Source: Zizania palustris
Taxonomy: Eukaryota; Streptophyta; Magnoliopsida; Poales; Poaceae
Assembly (NCBI GenBank): GCA_019279435.1
Contig: JAAALK010000286.1
Location: 42,283,712-42,347,711 of the forward strand
Direction of reading: 5' to 3'
Length of the DNA: 64,000 bases
Shown piece after piece: positions 43,793 through 55,462 of this stretch (position 1 is its first letter; the number at the start of each line of letters is the position of its first letter). Below the pieces are notes generated by a model. That model searched no databases, was not told the origin of the DNA, and worked only from the letters and a program-made list of their open reading frames with translations. A program made the position numbers and the translations under genes.

Positions 43793-44571
43793 ATGCCTGT
43801 CTACCAAGTCCACAGCTACTGCCGCCACTATGAGGGCTTCGTCCGGGAGCTCCGCATGATGCTCACCTTCCTCGGGTTCCTCTTCGAACCCGAATTTCAA
43901 GGAGTCTACCCCGACGAGTTCGCCGGACCTTGTGACGTCTCCCTCACCGTCCATGGCTCCGGAGAACACCTGCCGCCCTACACCACCTACTTGGAGGCCC
44001 AACTTTCGACGTCGCGTGCCAACGAGTCGCCCTCCAGGCCCTCATGGAGCTGAGGATGATCTACGACGATCGTCTTCAGAACTCATCCTTCCGGCTTGTG
44101 CCGAAGCGTACTCCCGGAGCCCACCGTAGCATCTACCTCGGAGTTCACTCCGTGCGTGATCCGGTCATGGCCCGGCAGTCGCGTCTTCTGCAGGCCATGG
44201 ATGATCTCCACACCGAGGCGGTGCTCGACGCCGACGAGCATCATGAGGCGGTTGCATTTCTTCGTGAAGAAACGAAGAACCTGATCCAACAGAACGGCGA
44301 GTTGCAGCGCAAGATCATGCAGCTGCAGAAGGACATCGCTGAGATGGTTCCTCTTCTTCCTAGGAAGAAGAAGCCTATCCGTGAGCCCCTCCCTCGCCCC
44401 AAGAGGATCCCGCCACGACCCTCTCCCGCCAGGCCTTCCACCAGCGCCCCTACACCACGCCCCGGCCTCGTCTCCGACTCCATCATCGAGAACTTTCTCG
44501 AGCCCACCATCTCTCTGGAGCCGCGCACTCGTGGTTCCGAGAGCACGGAGACCGCCTCCGGTGGCGAGTAG
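43793..44571 (+). pseudogene. Extra ORF (orf0) upstream of gag in element B, frameshifted
   Basis: The ATG at 43793 follows acceptor-like TGTTTTGTAG directly, as in element A. The N-terminal domain (FVRELRMMLTFLGF) breaks by frameshift near 44030; the remainder continues in the next frame to a TAG at 44569. Conserved blocks are HRSIY, AMDDLHTEAVLDAD, a coiled coil, PLLPRKKKP and RPKRI. Full length would be about 260 residues, like element A. Product and role are unknown. Confidence 0.7.
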
Positions 44572-44766
44572 GCGTTAGGAGACGCTATCTAAATAAGAAT
44601 CAAAATTTTGTATGTGGTGCTGCCCATGACGAGTGTGTCATGGGTAGAATAAAAACTTGATTGTAACAAACAATTTATGCCACTATATATAATTATGTGC
44701 TTGAATCTTATATGATTGTATTATCGTTTCGTCATTCTTTGCTTTATCGCTTTGTATGTTCAGAAG

Positions 44767-46194
44767 ATGGCCGACCACCAGAACACCGGCTCCAACAACG
44801 GAGCAGGAGGAAGTCGTGATGCGCCTGAGGGTGTTGTGCCCAACTGGGGTGCGACAGGCCCACGCCAATCCGGGTCGCCTTCCGCCAACCACCCCACCTT
44901 GGCGGAGGTGATGGCGAATCAGAACCATCTGATCACCGCTCTCCTCACCCAAATGCAGCACCAACAGGCTCAGTTGGACCGTCTGCAGAACGGGGAGCCA
45001 GCCCGTCGCGCACCAGCACCCGCGGCCGCTCCGCAACTCTCCGAGTTTTTGCGCGTGCGCCCGCCCATCTTCTCGAGCACAACCAACCCGATGGAGGCCG
45101 GAGATTGGCTTCGCACCATCGAGAAGAAGCTCGACCTTCTCCCCTGCACCGACCGGGAGCGGGTGGCCTTTGCCACTCACCAGCTCCAGGGTCCCGCCGC
45201 TGAATGGTGGGACAACTACCGTGCGTCCCAGCCAGAGGGCCACATGGTGACTTGGGCGGAGTTCACCATCGCCTTTCGTGCCGCCCACGTCCCCGCCGGT
45301 GTCATCGCGGTGAAGCAGCAGGAGTTCCGCGACCTGCAACAAGGCAACCGAACTGTCATGGAGTACCTCCATGAGTTCAACCGCCTCGCTCGCTACGCAC
45401 CGGAGGAAGTGCGCACCGACGCCCTCCGCCAAGCCAAGTTCCTCAGGGGACTTAAGGATGAGCTGTCCATCCAGCTCGTCGCCGCCGACTTCGCCGACTT
45501 CCAGCGGCTGGTCAATAAAGCGCTCATCCAAGAGACTGAGCAGAACAAGCTGGACCTCAAGAAGAGGAAGATGATCGCCTTCAAGCACCAGCAGGCGAAC
45601 ACTCAGAGGCCCCGCTTCGTCCCTCCGCCACCAGCGCCCGCCTACCATCCTCGGCCCGCCTACAGGCCACCTCACGCAGCCGGTGGATCCAACGCCGGGC
45701 ATCCTCGCCCCGCTCCACCAGCTCCGGCCGCTCAGCCGGCACCGGCCGCCAAGGCCCCGATCTTGAGGTATCGCCAAGGAAGGCCGGTCGTCTGCTTCAA
45801 CTGCCGCAAGGAAGGGCACTATTCGCACCAGTGTCCTCACCCCAAGCAGAACCAAGGCGCAGCACCTCACCAGGCGGTTCGCGCCCGCGTCAACCACATC
45901 AGCGCAGAGGAAGCTCAGGAGGCTCCTGAAGTCGTACTCGGTACGTTTACTATGAATTCCATACCAGCCGTCATATTATTTGACTCTGGAGCAACCCACT
46001 CCTTTGTCTCGGAAGATTTTGCAAAAACAAACAATCTGGACGTGCTCCCTCTACCCATTCCCTTGGTGATTGCCACCCCCAAAATAGGACCTCAGCTCGC
46101 TTCTACAGCCCTAAGGTTCAACTTGACATCCAAGGAGTGCTGTTTCGGGCCGAGCCTGTCCTCATCCGATGCACCGGACTCGACCTTATACTAG
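44767..46194 (+). CDS. Gypsy gag and protease, element B
   Basis: The start at 44767 (Met-Ala-Asp-His) is preceded by an acceptor-like TTTGTATGTTCAG (ending at 44763); the open frame itself extends upstream to 44716. Domains: an Ala/Gly/Pro-rich N-terminus, the retrotransposon gag region (about 45070-45560, including GDWLRTIEKKLDLL and AAEWWDNY), a Pro-rich linker, and a CX2CX4HX4C zinc knuckle (CFNCRKEGHYSHQC, about 45792). The aspartic protease with DSGATHSF follows at about 45982. Reading then shifts frame near 46120, so the last ~20 residues are not the natural ones. The product would form capsid-like particles and process the polyprotein. Confidence 0.9.
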   Translation: MADHQNTGSNNGAGGSRDAPEGVVPNWGATGPRQSGSPSANHPTLAEVMANQNHLITALLTQMQHQQAQLDRLQNGEPARRAPAPAAAPQLSEFLRVRPPIFSSTTNPMEAGDWLRTIEKKLDLLPCTDRERVAFATHQLQGPAAEWWDNYRASQPEGHMVTWAEFTIAFRAAHVPAGVIAVKQQEFRDLQQGNRTVMEYLHEFNRLARYAPEEVRTDALRQAKFLRGLKDELSIQLVAADFADFQRLVNKALIQETEQNKLDLKKRKMIAFKHQQANTQRPRFVPPPPAPAYHPRPAYRPPHAAGGSNAGHPRPAPPAPAAQPAPAAKAPILRYRQGRPVVCFNCRKEGHYSHQCPHPKQNQGAAPHQAVRARVNHISAEEAQEAPEVVLGTFTMNSIPAVILFDSGATHSFVSEDFAKTNNLDVLPLPIPLVIATPKIGPQLASTALRFNLTSKECCFGPSLSSSDAPDSTLY

Positions 46195-49100
46195 GTATGG
46201 ATTGGTTGATGAAGCACAAGGGAGTGATCGACTGTGCCAACAAGTCCGTCACGGTGACCAGTCCTGAAGGCGTAACCGTCACTTTCCGGATGGTCAGTCG
46301 CAAACCACTCGGAGCATCCCTTCGCTCAATAGCTCTTGAAGAGGTGCCAATAGTCAAGGAGTTTGCAGATGTTTTCCCCGAAGATCTGCCCGGAATGCCT
46401 CCCAAGCGGGACATCGAATTCAGAATCGAGCTTGTCCCCGGGGACCACTCCAATCTCCAAGCGCCCATACCGAATGGCCGCCAATGAACTAGCCGAAGTC
46501 AAGAGCAACATCGAAGACCTAGAGCAGAAAGGTTACATCCGACCGAGTACCTCACCTTGGGGTGCACCGGTTATATTTGCCATGAAGAAGGACAAGACCA
46601 AGAGGATGTGCGTGGACTATAGAGCCCTGAACGACGTAACCATCAAGAACAAATATCCATTGCCTCGGATCGACGACCTGTTCGATCAGCTGAAAGGATC
46701 CTCGGTGTTCTCCAAGATTGACCTCAGGTCAGGTTATCACCAGTTGAGGATCAGGGAGGAAGATATACCCAAGACTGCCTTCACCTCCCGCTATGGACTC
46801 TACGAGTACACTGTGATGTCGTTCGGACTCACGAATGCCCCGGCCTTTTTCATGAACATGATGAACAACGTATTCATGGAGTTCTTGGACAAGTTCATCG
46901 TGGTATTCATCGACGATATCCTCGTTTACTCCAAGACCAAGGAAGAACACGAGACTCACCTCCGTCTGACCCTCGGAAAGCTAAGGGAGCAGCAACTGTA
47001 CGCCAAATACAGCAAATGCGAATTTTGGTCGTCTGAGGTGAAGTTCCTCGGCCATGTTATATCTGCCGGAGGAATAGCAGTGGACCCAACCACCGTTGAA
47101 GCGGTAACCAACTGGCTACAGCCAACGACCGTGACCGAGATCCGGAGTTTTCTCGGATTGGCCGGATACTACCGCCGGTTCATCGAGAATTTTTCCAAGA
47201 TCGCCAAGCCTATGACCAGACTTCTGCAGAAAGAGGTGAAGTTTGATTGGACCCCCGACTGCGAAGAAAGCTTCCAGACCCTCAAGAAGAAGCTTGTGTC
47301 AGCTCCCATTCTGACTCTGCCAGACATCCGGAAAGACTTCCACGTCTACTGTGATGCCTCTCGTCAGGGATTGGGATGCGTCTTAATGCAAGAAGGGAAG
47401 GTGATATCCTACGCCTCCCGGCAGTTGAGACCACATGAGCTGAACTACCCAACCCACGACCTGGAACTAGCAGCCGTGGTTCATGCCTTGAAGATATGGA
47501 GACATTACCTTGTGGGAAATCGGTGTGAGGTCTTCACCGACCACAAGAGCCTCAAGTACATATTCACCCAACCAGATCTGAACCTCAGGCAAAGGAGATG
47601 GTTGGAACTGATCAAGGATTACGACTTGGGCATCCATTATCATCCGGGCAAAGCGAACGTGGTGGCAGACGCCCTTAGCCGAAAAGGGTACTGCAATGCC
47701 ATCATGATTCAGGACCAAGCTCCTCTACTTTATAAAGAGATGGAAAGGCTAAACCTCGGGATCACCACTCGAGAGTACCTCGCTGCCTTGGAGTCTCGGC
47801 CTGTCTTAATAGACCAGATTCGAGAGAAGCAGAAGGAAGACCCAGATATCCTGGAGATCCAGCAAAACATGAGGAAGGGTAAAGCCCCCGGATTCTCCGA
47901 GGATGAACATGGTACCATTTGGTTCGGAAACCGAGTATGCGTACCCGACCTACCTGAGTTGAAGACTCTCATCCTTCAAGAAGCCCACGATACTCTATAC
48001 TCCATCCATCCCGGGAGTACAAAGATGTATCAAGACCTAAAGGAGAAATATTGGTGGGTCAGCATGAAGAGAGAAATAGCTGAGTATGTGGCCAAGTGCG
48101 ACACATGCCGGCGAGTCAAGGCAGAGCATCAGAGACCTGCCGGACTTCTTCAACCCCTCAAAGTCCCTGAATGGAAGTGGGAAGAGATAGGAATGGATTT
48201 CATCACGGGACTGCCCAGGACCCAAGCTGGTCATGATTCTATCTGGGTGATCGTTGATCGACTCACCAAGGTAGCTCACTTCGTCCCGGTCAAGACAACT
48301 TACACCGTCGCCAAGTTGGCTGAGTTGTATATGACCCGGATCGTGTGCCTTCACGGAGTTCCTAAGAAGATTGTATCTGACCGTGGGAGTCAGTTTACCT
48401 CCAAGTTTTGGAAGAACCTTCAAGAGGAACTCGGCACCCAGGCTGAACTTTAGCACCTCCTATCATCCACAGACCGACGGTCAAACCGAAAGGGTCAACC
48501 AGATACTGGAGGATATGCTTAGAGCTTGTGCTCTAGACTTTGGCGGAATGTGGGACAAGAACTTACCTTATGCAGAGTTCTCCTACAACAACAGCTATCA
48601 AGCCAGCCTGCAATTGTCCCCGTTCGAAGCACTCTATGGGCGTAAGTGCAGAACGCCGTTGCTCTGGGATCAAACTGGAGAATCACAACTGTTTGGGACT
48701 GATTTATTGAGAGAAGCCGAAGAGAAAGTTAAGATCATAAGAGACCGACTGAAGGCAGCCCAATCCAGGCAAAAGAGCTACGCCGATAACCGTCGAAGAG
48801 ATCTAGCCTTTGAGGAGGGCGATTATGTCTACCTCCGAGTCACTCCCCTCCGTGGCACTCAGAGGTTCAACATGAAAGGCAAACTAGCACCCCGCTACGT
48901 CGGACCTTTCCAGATCCTCCGACGACAAGGAGAAGTGGCATATCAACTTGAACTGCCTCCATCCCTGGCAGGAGTTCATGATGTGTTCCATGTCTCTCAG
49001 CTGAAGAAGTGCCTCCGTGTACCCACCGAGCAAGCTGACCTTCAGCAGCTCAATGTCCAAGAAGACTTGACCTACATAGAGAGACCCGTCAAGATTTTGG

Positions 49101-49234
49101 AAACCAAGGAGAGAGTAACCAGAAGTCGCATCGTCCGCTTCTGCAAAGTCCAATGGAACAACCATCCCGCAGAAGAAGCCACTTGGGAAAAAGAAGACGA
49201 GCTGAAAGCCCAATACCCCGAGCTATTCGAGTAA
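46120..49234 (+). pseudogene. Gypsy pol of element B: RT, RNase H, integrase, chromodomain
   Basis: This runs in three frames. The segment 46137-46480 holds the protease end (GMDWL) and linker. The segment 46440-48450 holds RT (YPLPRIDDLFDQL, FIDDILVYS), RNase H (YCDASRQGLGCVL, DHKSL), and the integrase zinc finger (HPGSTKM ... CDTC) and core (MDFITGLP, SDRGSQF). A frameshift at about 48440 is followed by 48450-49234, with the rest of integrase (HPQTDGQTERVN), GPF/Y-like sequence (RYVGPFQI), and a C-terminal VQWNNHPAEEATWE typical of chromodomain chromoviruses. It ends with TAA at 49232-49234. Breaks near 46120, 46460 and 48440 are single-base-scale changes in a very young element. Confidence 0.93.
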
Positions 49235-49264
49235 ACGTTCCAATCTCGAGGACGAGATTCTTGT

Positions 49265-49276
49265 AAGGGGGATAGG
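49265..49276 (+). other. Polypurine tract, element B
   Basis: AAGGGGGATAGG lies just before the 3' LTR (49279), the usual plus-strand primer position for reverse transcription. Confidence 0.85.
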
Positions 49277-49278
49277 TT

Positions 49279-52200
49279 TGTAACACCCCAATTTTTCAAA
49301 ACAATAAAAATATAATTAAATTCAATTTATTGGAATTATTATTTCAGAAAATACTTTTAAATCCCTTTTATACCCTTTTGAACTACAACATAGGGTAGAT
49401 GACCAAATTAGGAGGTGAAACTTTTTGTATATGATCCTAAGGCCAAAATATAATTTTGAGAATTTTTATAAATTTTTACCAGCCTTGGAAGTAGCCCTAA
49501 TATTCTAATCTATTTTCTGGAATTATTTTTATTCAGAAAAGTATTAGAACAGTAATGGGCTCCTCCCCTCCCTTCTCTCTCTCCCGGCCGGCCCAGCCCG
49601 TTACCGCGCTCGCCTTAGACTGACAACCCGGTCCCACCTGTCGGCGCCGAATCCCTCCCCTCGCGCGCGAACCCGACAACCCGGCCCCACCCGTCAGTTG
49701 CCACCCTCGCTCACCCGCGCTCACTGGCCCGTGGCCCCCGCTTGTCAGGACCTTCGTCCCCGCGAGATCCGCCCCGGATCCCCCCCTCGCCGGCCGAAAC
49801 CCTAACTCCGCCTAGGATCCGCCCTCGCCGGCCCCCTCCCTTTAATCCGACGCGTGCATTGAATTCCCCCTCACCGCGCCGGCCGTTTCCCCCTATTAAT
49901 CCCGCCCGATTCACGTCCAGGTGCGTTGAACCACGTCAACCCGAGCTCGCCGGCGTCAAGGCACATTTATCCCCGGCCACCGTCGATTACGCCCCCCCTG
50001 CCCCCGCCGGTGATCCTATTTAAACCCCCCGGTCACCCGCATTTCACCCCCACGCCTACGCCTTGCGAGAACACACAGAGCGCCCACCACCCGGCTTTTA
50101 GCGCCACACCGCCTCCTGTTCTCCAGCCGTCGACCGCCGTCGCCGGAGTACTCCTCCGTCCTCGTCGACCGCACCTCTGCAACCGCAAGGACCACCCCCA
50201 CCTCGGCCACACCTTCGCTGGCCAAGGAGATCGCTGGATCCCCACCGCCGTCGAGTACCCGAGAAGCCCTTCGCGTCTACCCTCGCCGCCGGCCGCCGTC
50301 AGCCGTCCTCCTTCGCCAACTAAGGTACCTTCGTGACCGCCTTGGCCTCCTCTTTCCGTTTTCGCATAGAGCTAGGGCCTAGCCCCCTCGTAGGCGCCGT
50401 CGCCGCCGCACCCAAACCCCACCGTCGCCGGAGACGAAGGGGGGTATAACCCCCTTAGCGCGTGTCGTGCCGGATTTAATCCTGGCCGCACGATCGCGAT
50501 CGGACGACGCGCGTGAACCCACGTACGCGATCTAATCCGCACCGTCGGATCTGGTCAAAGCGTTACGTTTTAATATCGCGCGTCGATTTCCATTTAACCC
50601 GACGCGCGATCTCGTGCGTCCACGTGGTACCCCTTCGCGCGTTTTAATCCTGGCCGTCCGTTGTCACTTAACCCTCCCGCCTCGCGTCTGGCCACCGGAT
50701 CCAGATCCGACGGTCCAGATCGACCCGGCGCACGCGCACAGTGCGCGGGTTCACCGTGGGCCTGGCTCACCGTGGACCCGAGAGGTTTAAATTTTGAAAA
50801 TAAATTCCAGAAATGCTTTTAAACTTGTAAAATTCATATCTAATGCATTTGGACTCTAAAAATTACCATTCCAATTTTAGAAAATTCATAAAATTATTCT
50901 CTACATGTTTATGCAATAAAAACAGTAGGTTTATTTTGACATTTTCATGTTTATTCAAATAATTATTCAAAAGCCTTTAGGATTAAAATATGGATTAAAA
51001 TATTTAAACTTCAGAAAAATTTATATTAATTTCCTTTCTGTCCAATCACTGAAAACCACCAAGTTGACATAAACTTTTCATTTCACACTTATTTGAGAAT
51101 TTAATATGACAATAATCACATTTAAACATTTGTTTTCAAAAAAAGGACAACCCTTCATTTTAATCCCTTTAAAATTATTTATAAAATTTAGAACCTTAAC
51201 CTTCGAGTTTATTTATTTATAATCAAACCCACTTTAACTTATATGCTTGCAATGTAATGTTATATGGTTTGATTGAATGTGGTACTCTTTTTATTTTACT
51301 TTATATTAAAAAGACTACGACATCGCCGAGGAGCCGGAGTACTTCCCCGAAGTCCCTCCCTCTCCCTTTGCTGAACAAGGCAAGTCACCAAACCATTCTT
51401 TTGAGCATATTGAACCCATGTCTGAATTGACTATCGCTAAAACACATAGGTTATGTATATGCATTAGTCAAATGAACCCTTACATTATATTTATTTAGGA
51501 TCCCCCGACCTTGATGTGCAACCCAAGCCATGCTATCTCGCCTAACCTCCTTGTCACCATATGATCAATGATATTAGCTAGTGTCCAATGTATTGGCACG
51601 GCCGCTATAGGATAAAGATGAGTCGTAGTGAAATGGTTCTATTATATGATCCCGTTACTTCTTATCTTTGGAAATTCTGTTGGTGATGAGTCATGGTTGT
51701 GAGTGTATGCATGGTGGGTTCCGGGTGCAAGCTAGGGCATTGGTCAGTCGCACCCGGGGCACTATAAGGACCGGTCTGAGGGATCCGTTGCAATACACTT
51801 ACGTACTAACCACAAGTCTAGTGGGTAAGTCCTAACTAAGGTATGGGTTGTTCCAAACCGAGGCCACCATTTGGAGATGGGTCAAGTTGCACCTGCGGGT
51901 GACTTGTACCAATGTGGCGCAAAAGGGGGTGCGACGTTAGCCGGGATGCGGCCCGGCGCGCCGGCGAAACCTAGAGCGGGTGATTATCGCTTGGAACATC
52001 TCTTATTGAGGTTTTGGCACGAGTTCCCGTGAAATGGGTCATCTCGTTGAGATGAGTGCGTGCCTTGTGGGTACAGTAGTACATCTCTGATCAGAGTCTT
52101 AAACCTTTTCGAAAAGCCGAGCCCACGGTCAAGGGCGGGTTGCGTGACATCCCCTAGTTAGTTTACTTTGAATATGTATGTGCATGATGGATTGACATGT

Positions 52201-52679
52201 AAGGACCGTTGTGCGAGGAGGTAAAACGTACTCCTCGAGTTAGTTGATGTTGATGATGTTCATATTTACTTTCCGCATGATTAAAATATGATTACACTAA
52301 ATGCCATAACTGCAACTGCTTTATTCCGCATTGTTAGCCTTTATCCTTCCTTGTTTATTATCCTGCATTATTACTTGCATTTGCGGTGGCTTGTTGAGTA
52401 CTTTTTGTACTCATACCCGTTGGACCCCACAGAGGATGCTTATCTTGAAGACGGTCTGGAGTAGCAACCCAGTCGAGAAGAAAGATCTTGAAGAAGACGT
52501 TCGTCATGCCGCTGTTTAATTATCTTGTTACCGTTTTTATTAAAACAATGTTGTAATAAATATGGTCTGCGTACCATGGATTTTATCGTATGTACGTTGT
52601 CGCATGATGAACCTCTTGTATTATTGTTTTTCTATGGAAATTCAATAATGTCTCGATTTTGATAAATCGGGGCGCTACA
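49279..52679 (+). repeat. 3' LTR of Tekay-like element B
   Basis: This is nearly identical to 40252-43654. By eye I see about a dozen substitutions plus several homopolymer-length changes. It ends GCGCTACA at 52679 and is followed by the target duplication CTTCG (52680-52684). Confidence 0.96.
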
Positions 52680-54299
52680 CTTCGCTAGAGTCACAGACAC
52701 GATAAACGTACGGGCTTCGATCAGGGCTTCGCTAGTAAGCAGCGAGGTCTCGCCTCCTGTTGCACAGAGCGACAGCACACTAAAAAACACAGTTCGCACA
52801 AAACACCCTTCACTTAGACAGGCTTCGGTGTACTACAACTAGCGAGGTATGTAAAGCGAGCTCAAGCAAAAAGCACACAGAAGCAGGGCTTCGCCGCTTG
52901 AACAAGGAACACAGAAAATGAACTCTCTGGATGAATACAACGAAGTGTGCGGCTACAGGAGCTCAACAGTAAATGCTCAAAGTGTTCAATGTTACCTACC
53001 GAGCCCCCATATTTATAGCCCACAGTTCACCCAAAGGAATTGACTACTTTACCCCTAGGGTTTACATTGGTTTTGTCTCTACAGAACTGAGGGGTACAAA
53101 AGGTAGTCAACTTTATTGGAGGCTTCTCTGTCAGCCTTTGCAGAGGGGACAGCGCCAGCTTTTTGCAGAGCAGACACTATCAGACTTGCAGCCTTTGACC
53201 TTTCTGAAGCCCCCCTTCGCACGCGAGGGGTGCGTAGCTTCGGTGAGAAGCCTTGAGCCAGATGGCCTTCGCTTCACCGAAGTCAGCCTTCGATACAGTG
53301 ACGGTTTTGAGCCGAAGCCGTCAAAGCCCTTGAGCCTTCGCACCAACACCTCCGGAGTGGACCACCACGGCTTCGCAGCTACTCTCAGCTCGAACTCCGT
53401 CAGTCCGTGTACCGAAGCCATGCAGGCCGAAGTACCACAAGACAACCACACTCCGGAGCTAGCCTCGCTCCGAAGCCTTCCTCACTCCGAAGCCCCACCT
53501 TCGGAGTACCACCCTTCGAAGTCCCTCCTTCGTCCAAGGCCTCCGCAAGAAGCATTCCATGAGCCCTTCATCGCAGTGTCTCTCCCCGAGTACACTCCTC
53601 GACGAGCCTCACCCGGACCATGCCTTCGATGCACCTCGACTTCTGAGACCTTCGTCGGGTACCTTCGAATGTCTCCCTCCGGAGCACACTTCGAACTCCT
53701 TGCCTCCACAGAGGACTTGATCCATCCAACTCCGATGTCACTCCTTCCGGAGTACCTTCGAAGTGCCTCACCTCCGAGGACTTTGTCTCGGAGTACCTTC
53801 ACCCGGAGCCATGCTCCGCACTCTCTGCCTTCACCTGGCGCACCTCGACCCGAGGACCGACCCGGACCCCCTTCGCAGCCACCGTGACGGAGCTCCCCGC
53901 TCCTCTGGCATCAAGCCTCCCGCTTGACCCAGGTTCACCTGCTACGTTCGTCCGTCGCCTCCGAAGTCCCTGCGCACCACAGACAAACAGACAAATGTTT
54001 CCAGTACTCCGGAGACCTCTCCGGGTTAGCAACCTCTGGCACACACTCCGGTGTACCGCCCAAAGTACCGAAGCCTTCGGTACACACCCAGTAATCGTGT
54101 ACTGTCGGACCCCTCCGACAGGCACACTCCACTGCAATAGCTGCAGCAACCAACCACCGAACACCCTTCGGTGAAACCACCTCCGAACACCCTTCGGAGG
54201 TCCAACCTCCGAACCCCTTCCGGAGGTACCCCTTCGAACAGAGGTTAAAAGCCTGTCAATCACTCATCACAAATACTGAAACCAACCCTTGGTTTCTCA
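52680..54299 (-). repeat. Copia B 3' LTR, remainder right of the Tekay-like insertion
   Basis: This matches 61528-63148 with about 2 percent substitutions by eye. It ends (plus strand) TTTCTCA directly before the polypurine tract. It is dense in CTTCG/CGAAG motifs and palindromes such as CCTTCGGAGG near 54190. The 304-codon frame at 52973-53887 is Pro/Ser-rich, and frame breaks occur between the two LTR copies, so I do not call it a gene. Confidence 0.95.
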
Positions 54300-54300
54300 A

Positions 54301-55462
54301 TCTCCCCCTTGATGAGTGCATTGACAACCAACTTTAAGTCCAAGAAAATTTAAAAAACTTTCAGCACACAAGTGACCATAAAAACTCAGAAACGAGCCAA
54401 ATCATGTCACTTGATAAAAGAGTTTTCCTCCCCCTTTTCAAAAGAGTAAAAGCCCCTTCGGCAAATCTCAAGATAAAAACTCCCCCTGAGTTAATTTTCC
54501 TTTGGCAACAAAGAACCTTCTCCCCCATTGGAAATTATACCCCCTTGCGGCAGAACGTAGCAAGTCCTCTCCCCCTTTGGCAATGCAAGCATCAAGGAGC
54601 ATGAAAAAGATGCATAGCTTGGAAATGAGCAGAATTGCAAAGACATATAAAGCAAAAATATGCCAGTAATAACACCAATGATCATGGGCTCAGCTCCAAT
54701 TAATATGCTCTAAAAACATGATGAAGCATGTGATTTGATCAATTTTTGGAATAAAAGCATCACCACTTAGTCAAGGAAACTAGACAAGTAACAGCAGGGA
54801 CTGCGCAAAGCTAGTCAAATTCTACTCTAGGCAGACAAGTCCAGTTCAAATGGAGCATGAAAAGCAAACTTGATGATCAAGGAATTGTGTTGTTCTTTTC
54901 TTAGTGCCGGGGGTTATTTGGTTGTCCACCTTATACTTTCCAATCAGGCCAAGCCTAGGCATGAAAACCATAAGAAGCTTAAAGCAATGATTTTGGCATA
55001 CACTACACTATTCCAGTTCAGACCAATGTGCAATGGTAAGCAGTCTAGAATAGAGTAGTGCGACAAACAAATCCACCTGGATCTTTTCACTTAAAGCATG
55101 CAAATCATGGAGTTTTTGATTTTAACTAAGTGAACCAATTGTTGGGCATTTTATGAATATCCATGAAAATGTAGAACAAGTTTTCAAGTTGCAATTTTTA
55201 GCATCCAATGAACAGTGTCTTGCTATCAAGTAGATAAAAGATAGCTAAAGCAGTCCTGCCAACATATGCTAGATTCAAAACTAAGCAGTGAGCACGATTT
55301 GATTTTGAAAAGAAAACATCATACACATGAATGTTTCAGATAAATTAAAAAGAGCTGAGTTGTCATGATGTCATGGATTATAATCAGGCATATAAGTGCA
55401 AAAGATGTAAATGCAATTTCAACACAATTAGCAAATGCAAGACAAACAAAATCAGCTCCCCT
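54301..55462 (-). other. 3' non-coding internal region of copia B with multiple polypurine tracts
   Basis: On the minus strand AAGGGGGAG-like tracts occur at 54301-54312 and again near 54430, 54481, 54520, 54538 and 54568. A block at 54908-55090 is similar to 24651-24836 of copia A. There is no coding signal. Confidence 0.65.

Larger units (their letters stand above)
40252..52679 (+). mobile_element. Complete Tekay/Del-like chromovirus gypsy element B
   Basis: This 12.4-kb element has LTRs at 40252-43654 and 49279-52679, a PBS (43658-43669), a polypurine tract (49265-49276), orf0, gag, and pol ending in a chromodomain-like region. It is flanked by the 5-bp target duplication CTTCG (40247-40251 and 52680-52684) inside a copia LTR. 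The uninterrupted target is visible in the other copia LTR at about 61528. By eye the two LTRs differ by about a dozen substitutions in 3.4 kb, so the insertion is young. Three or four small frameshifts break orf0 and pol. Confidence 0.96.

Noticed and set aside
52973..53887. 304-codon Pro/Ser-rich ORF in copia B LTR
   Set aside because: The sister LTR copy splits it by frameshift (61821-62105 and 62092-62736), and it follows CTTCG-rich composition; no domain.
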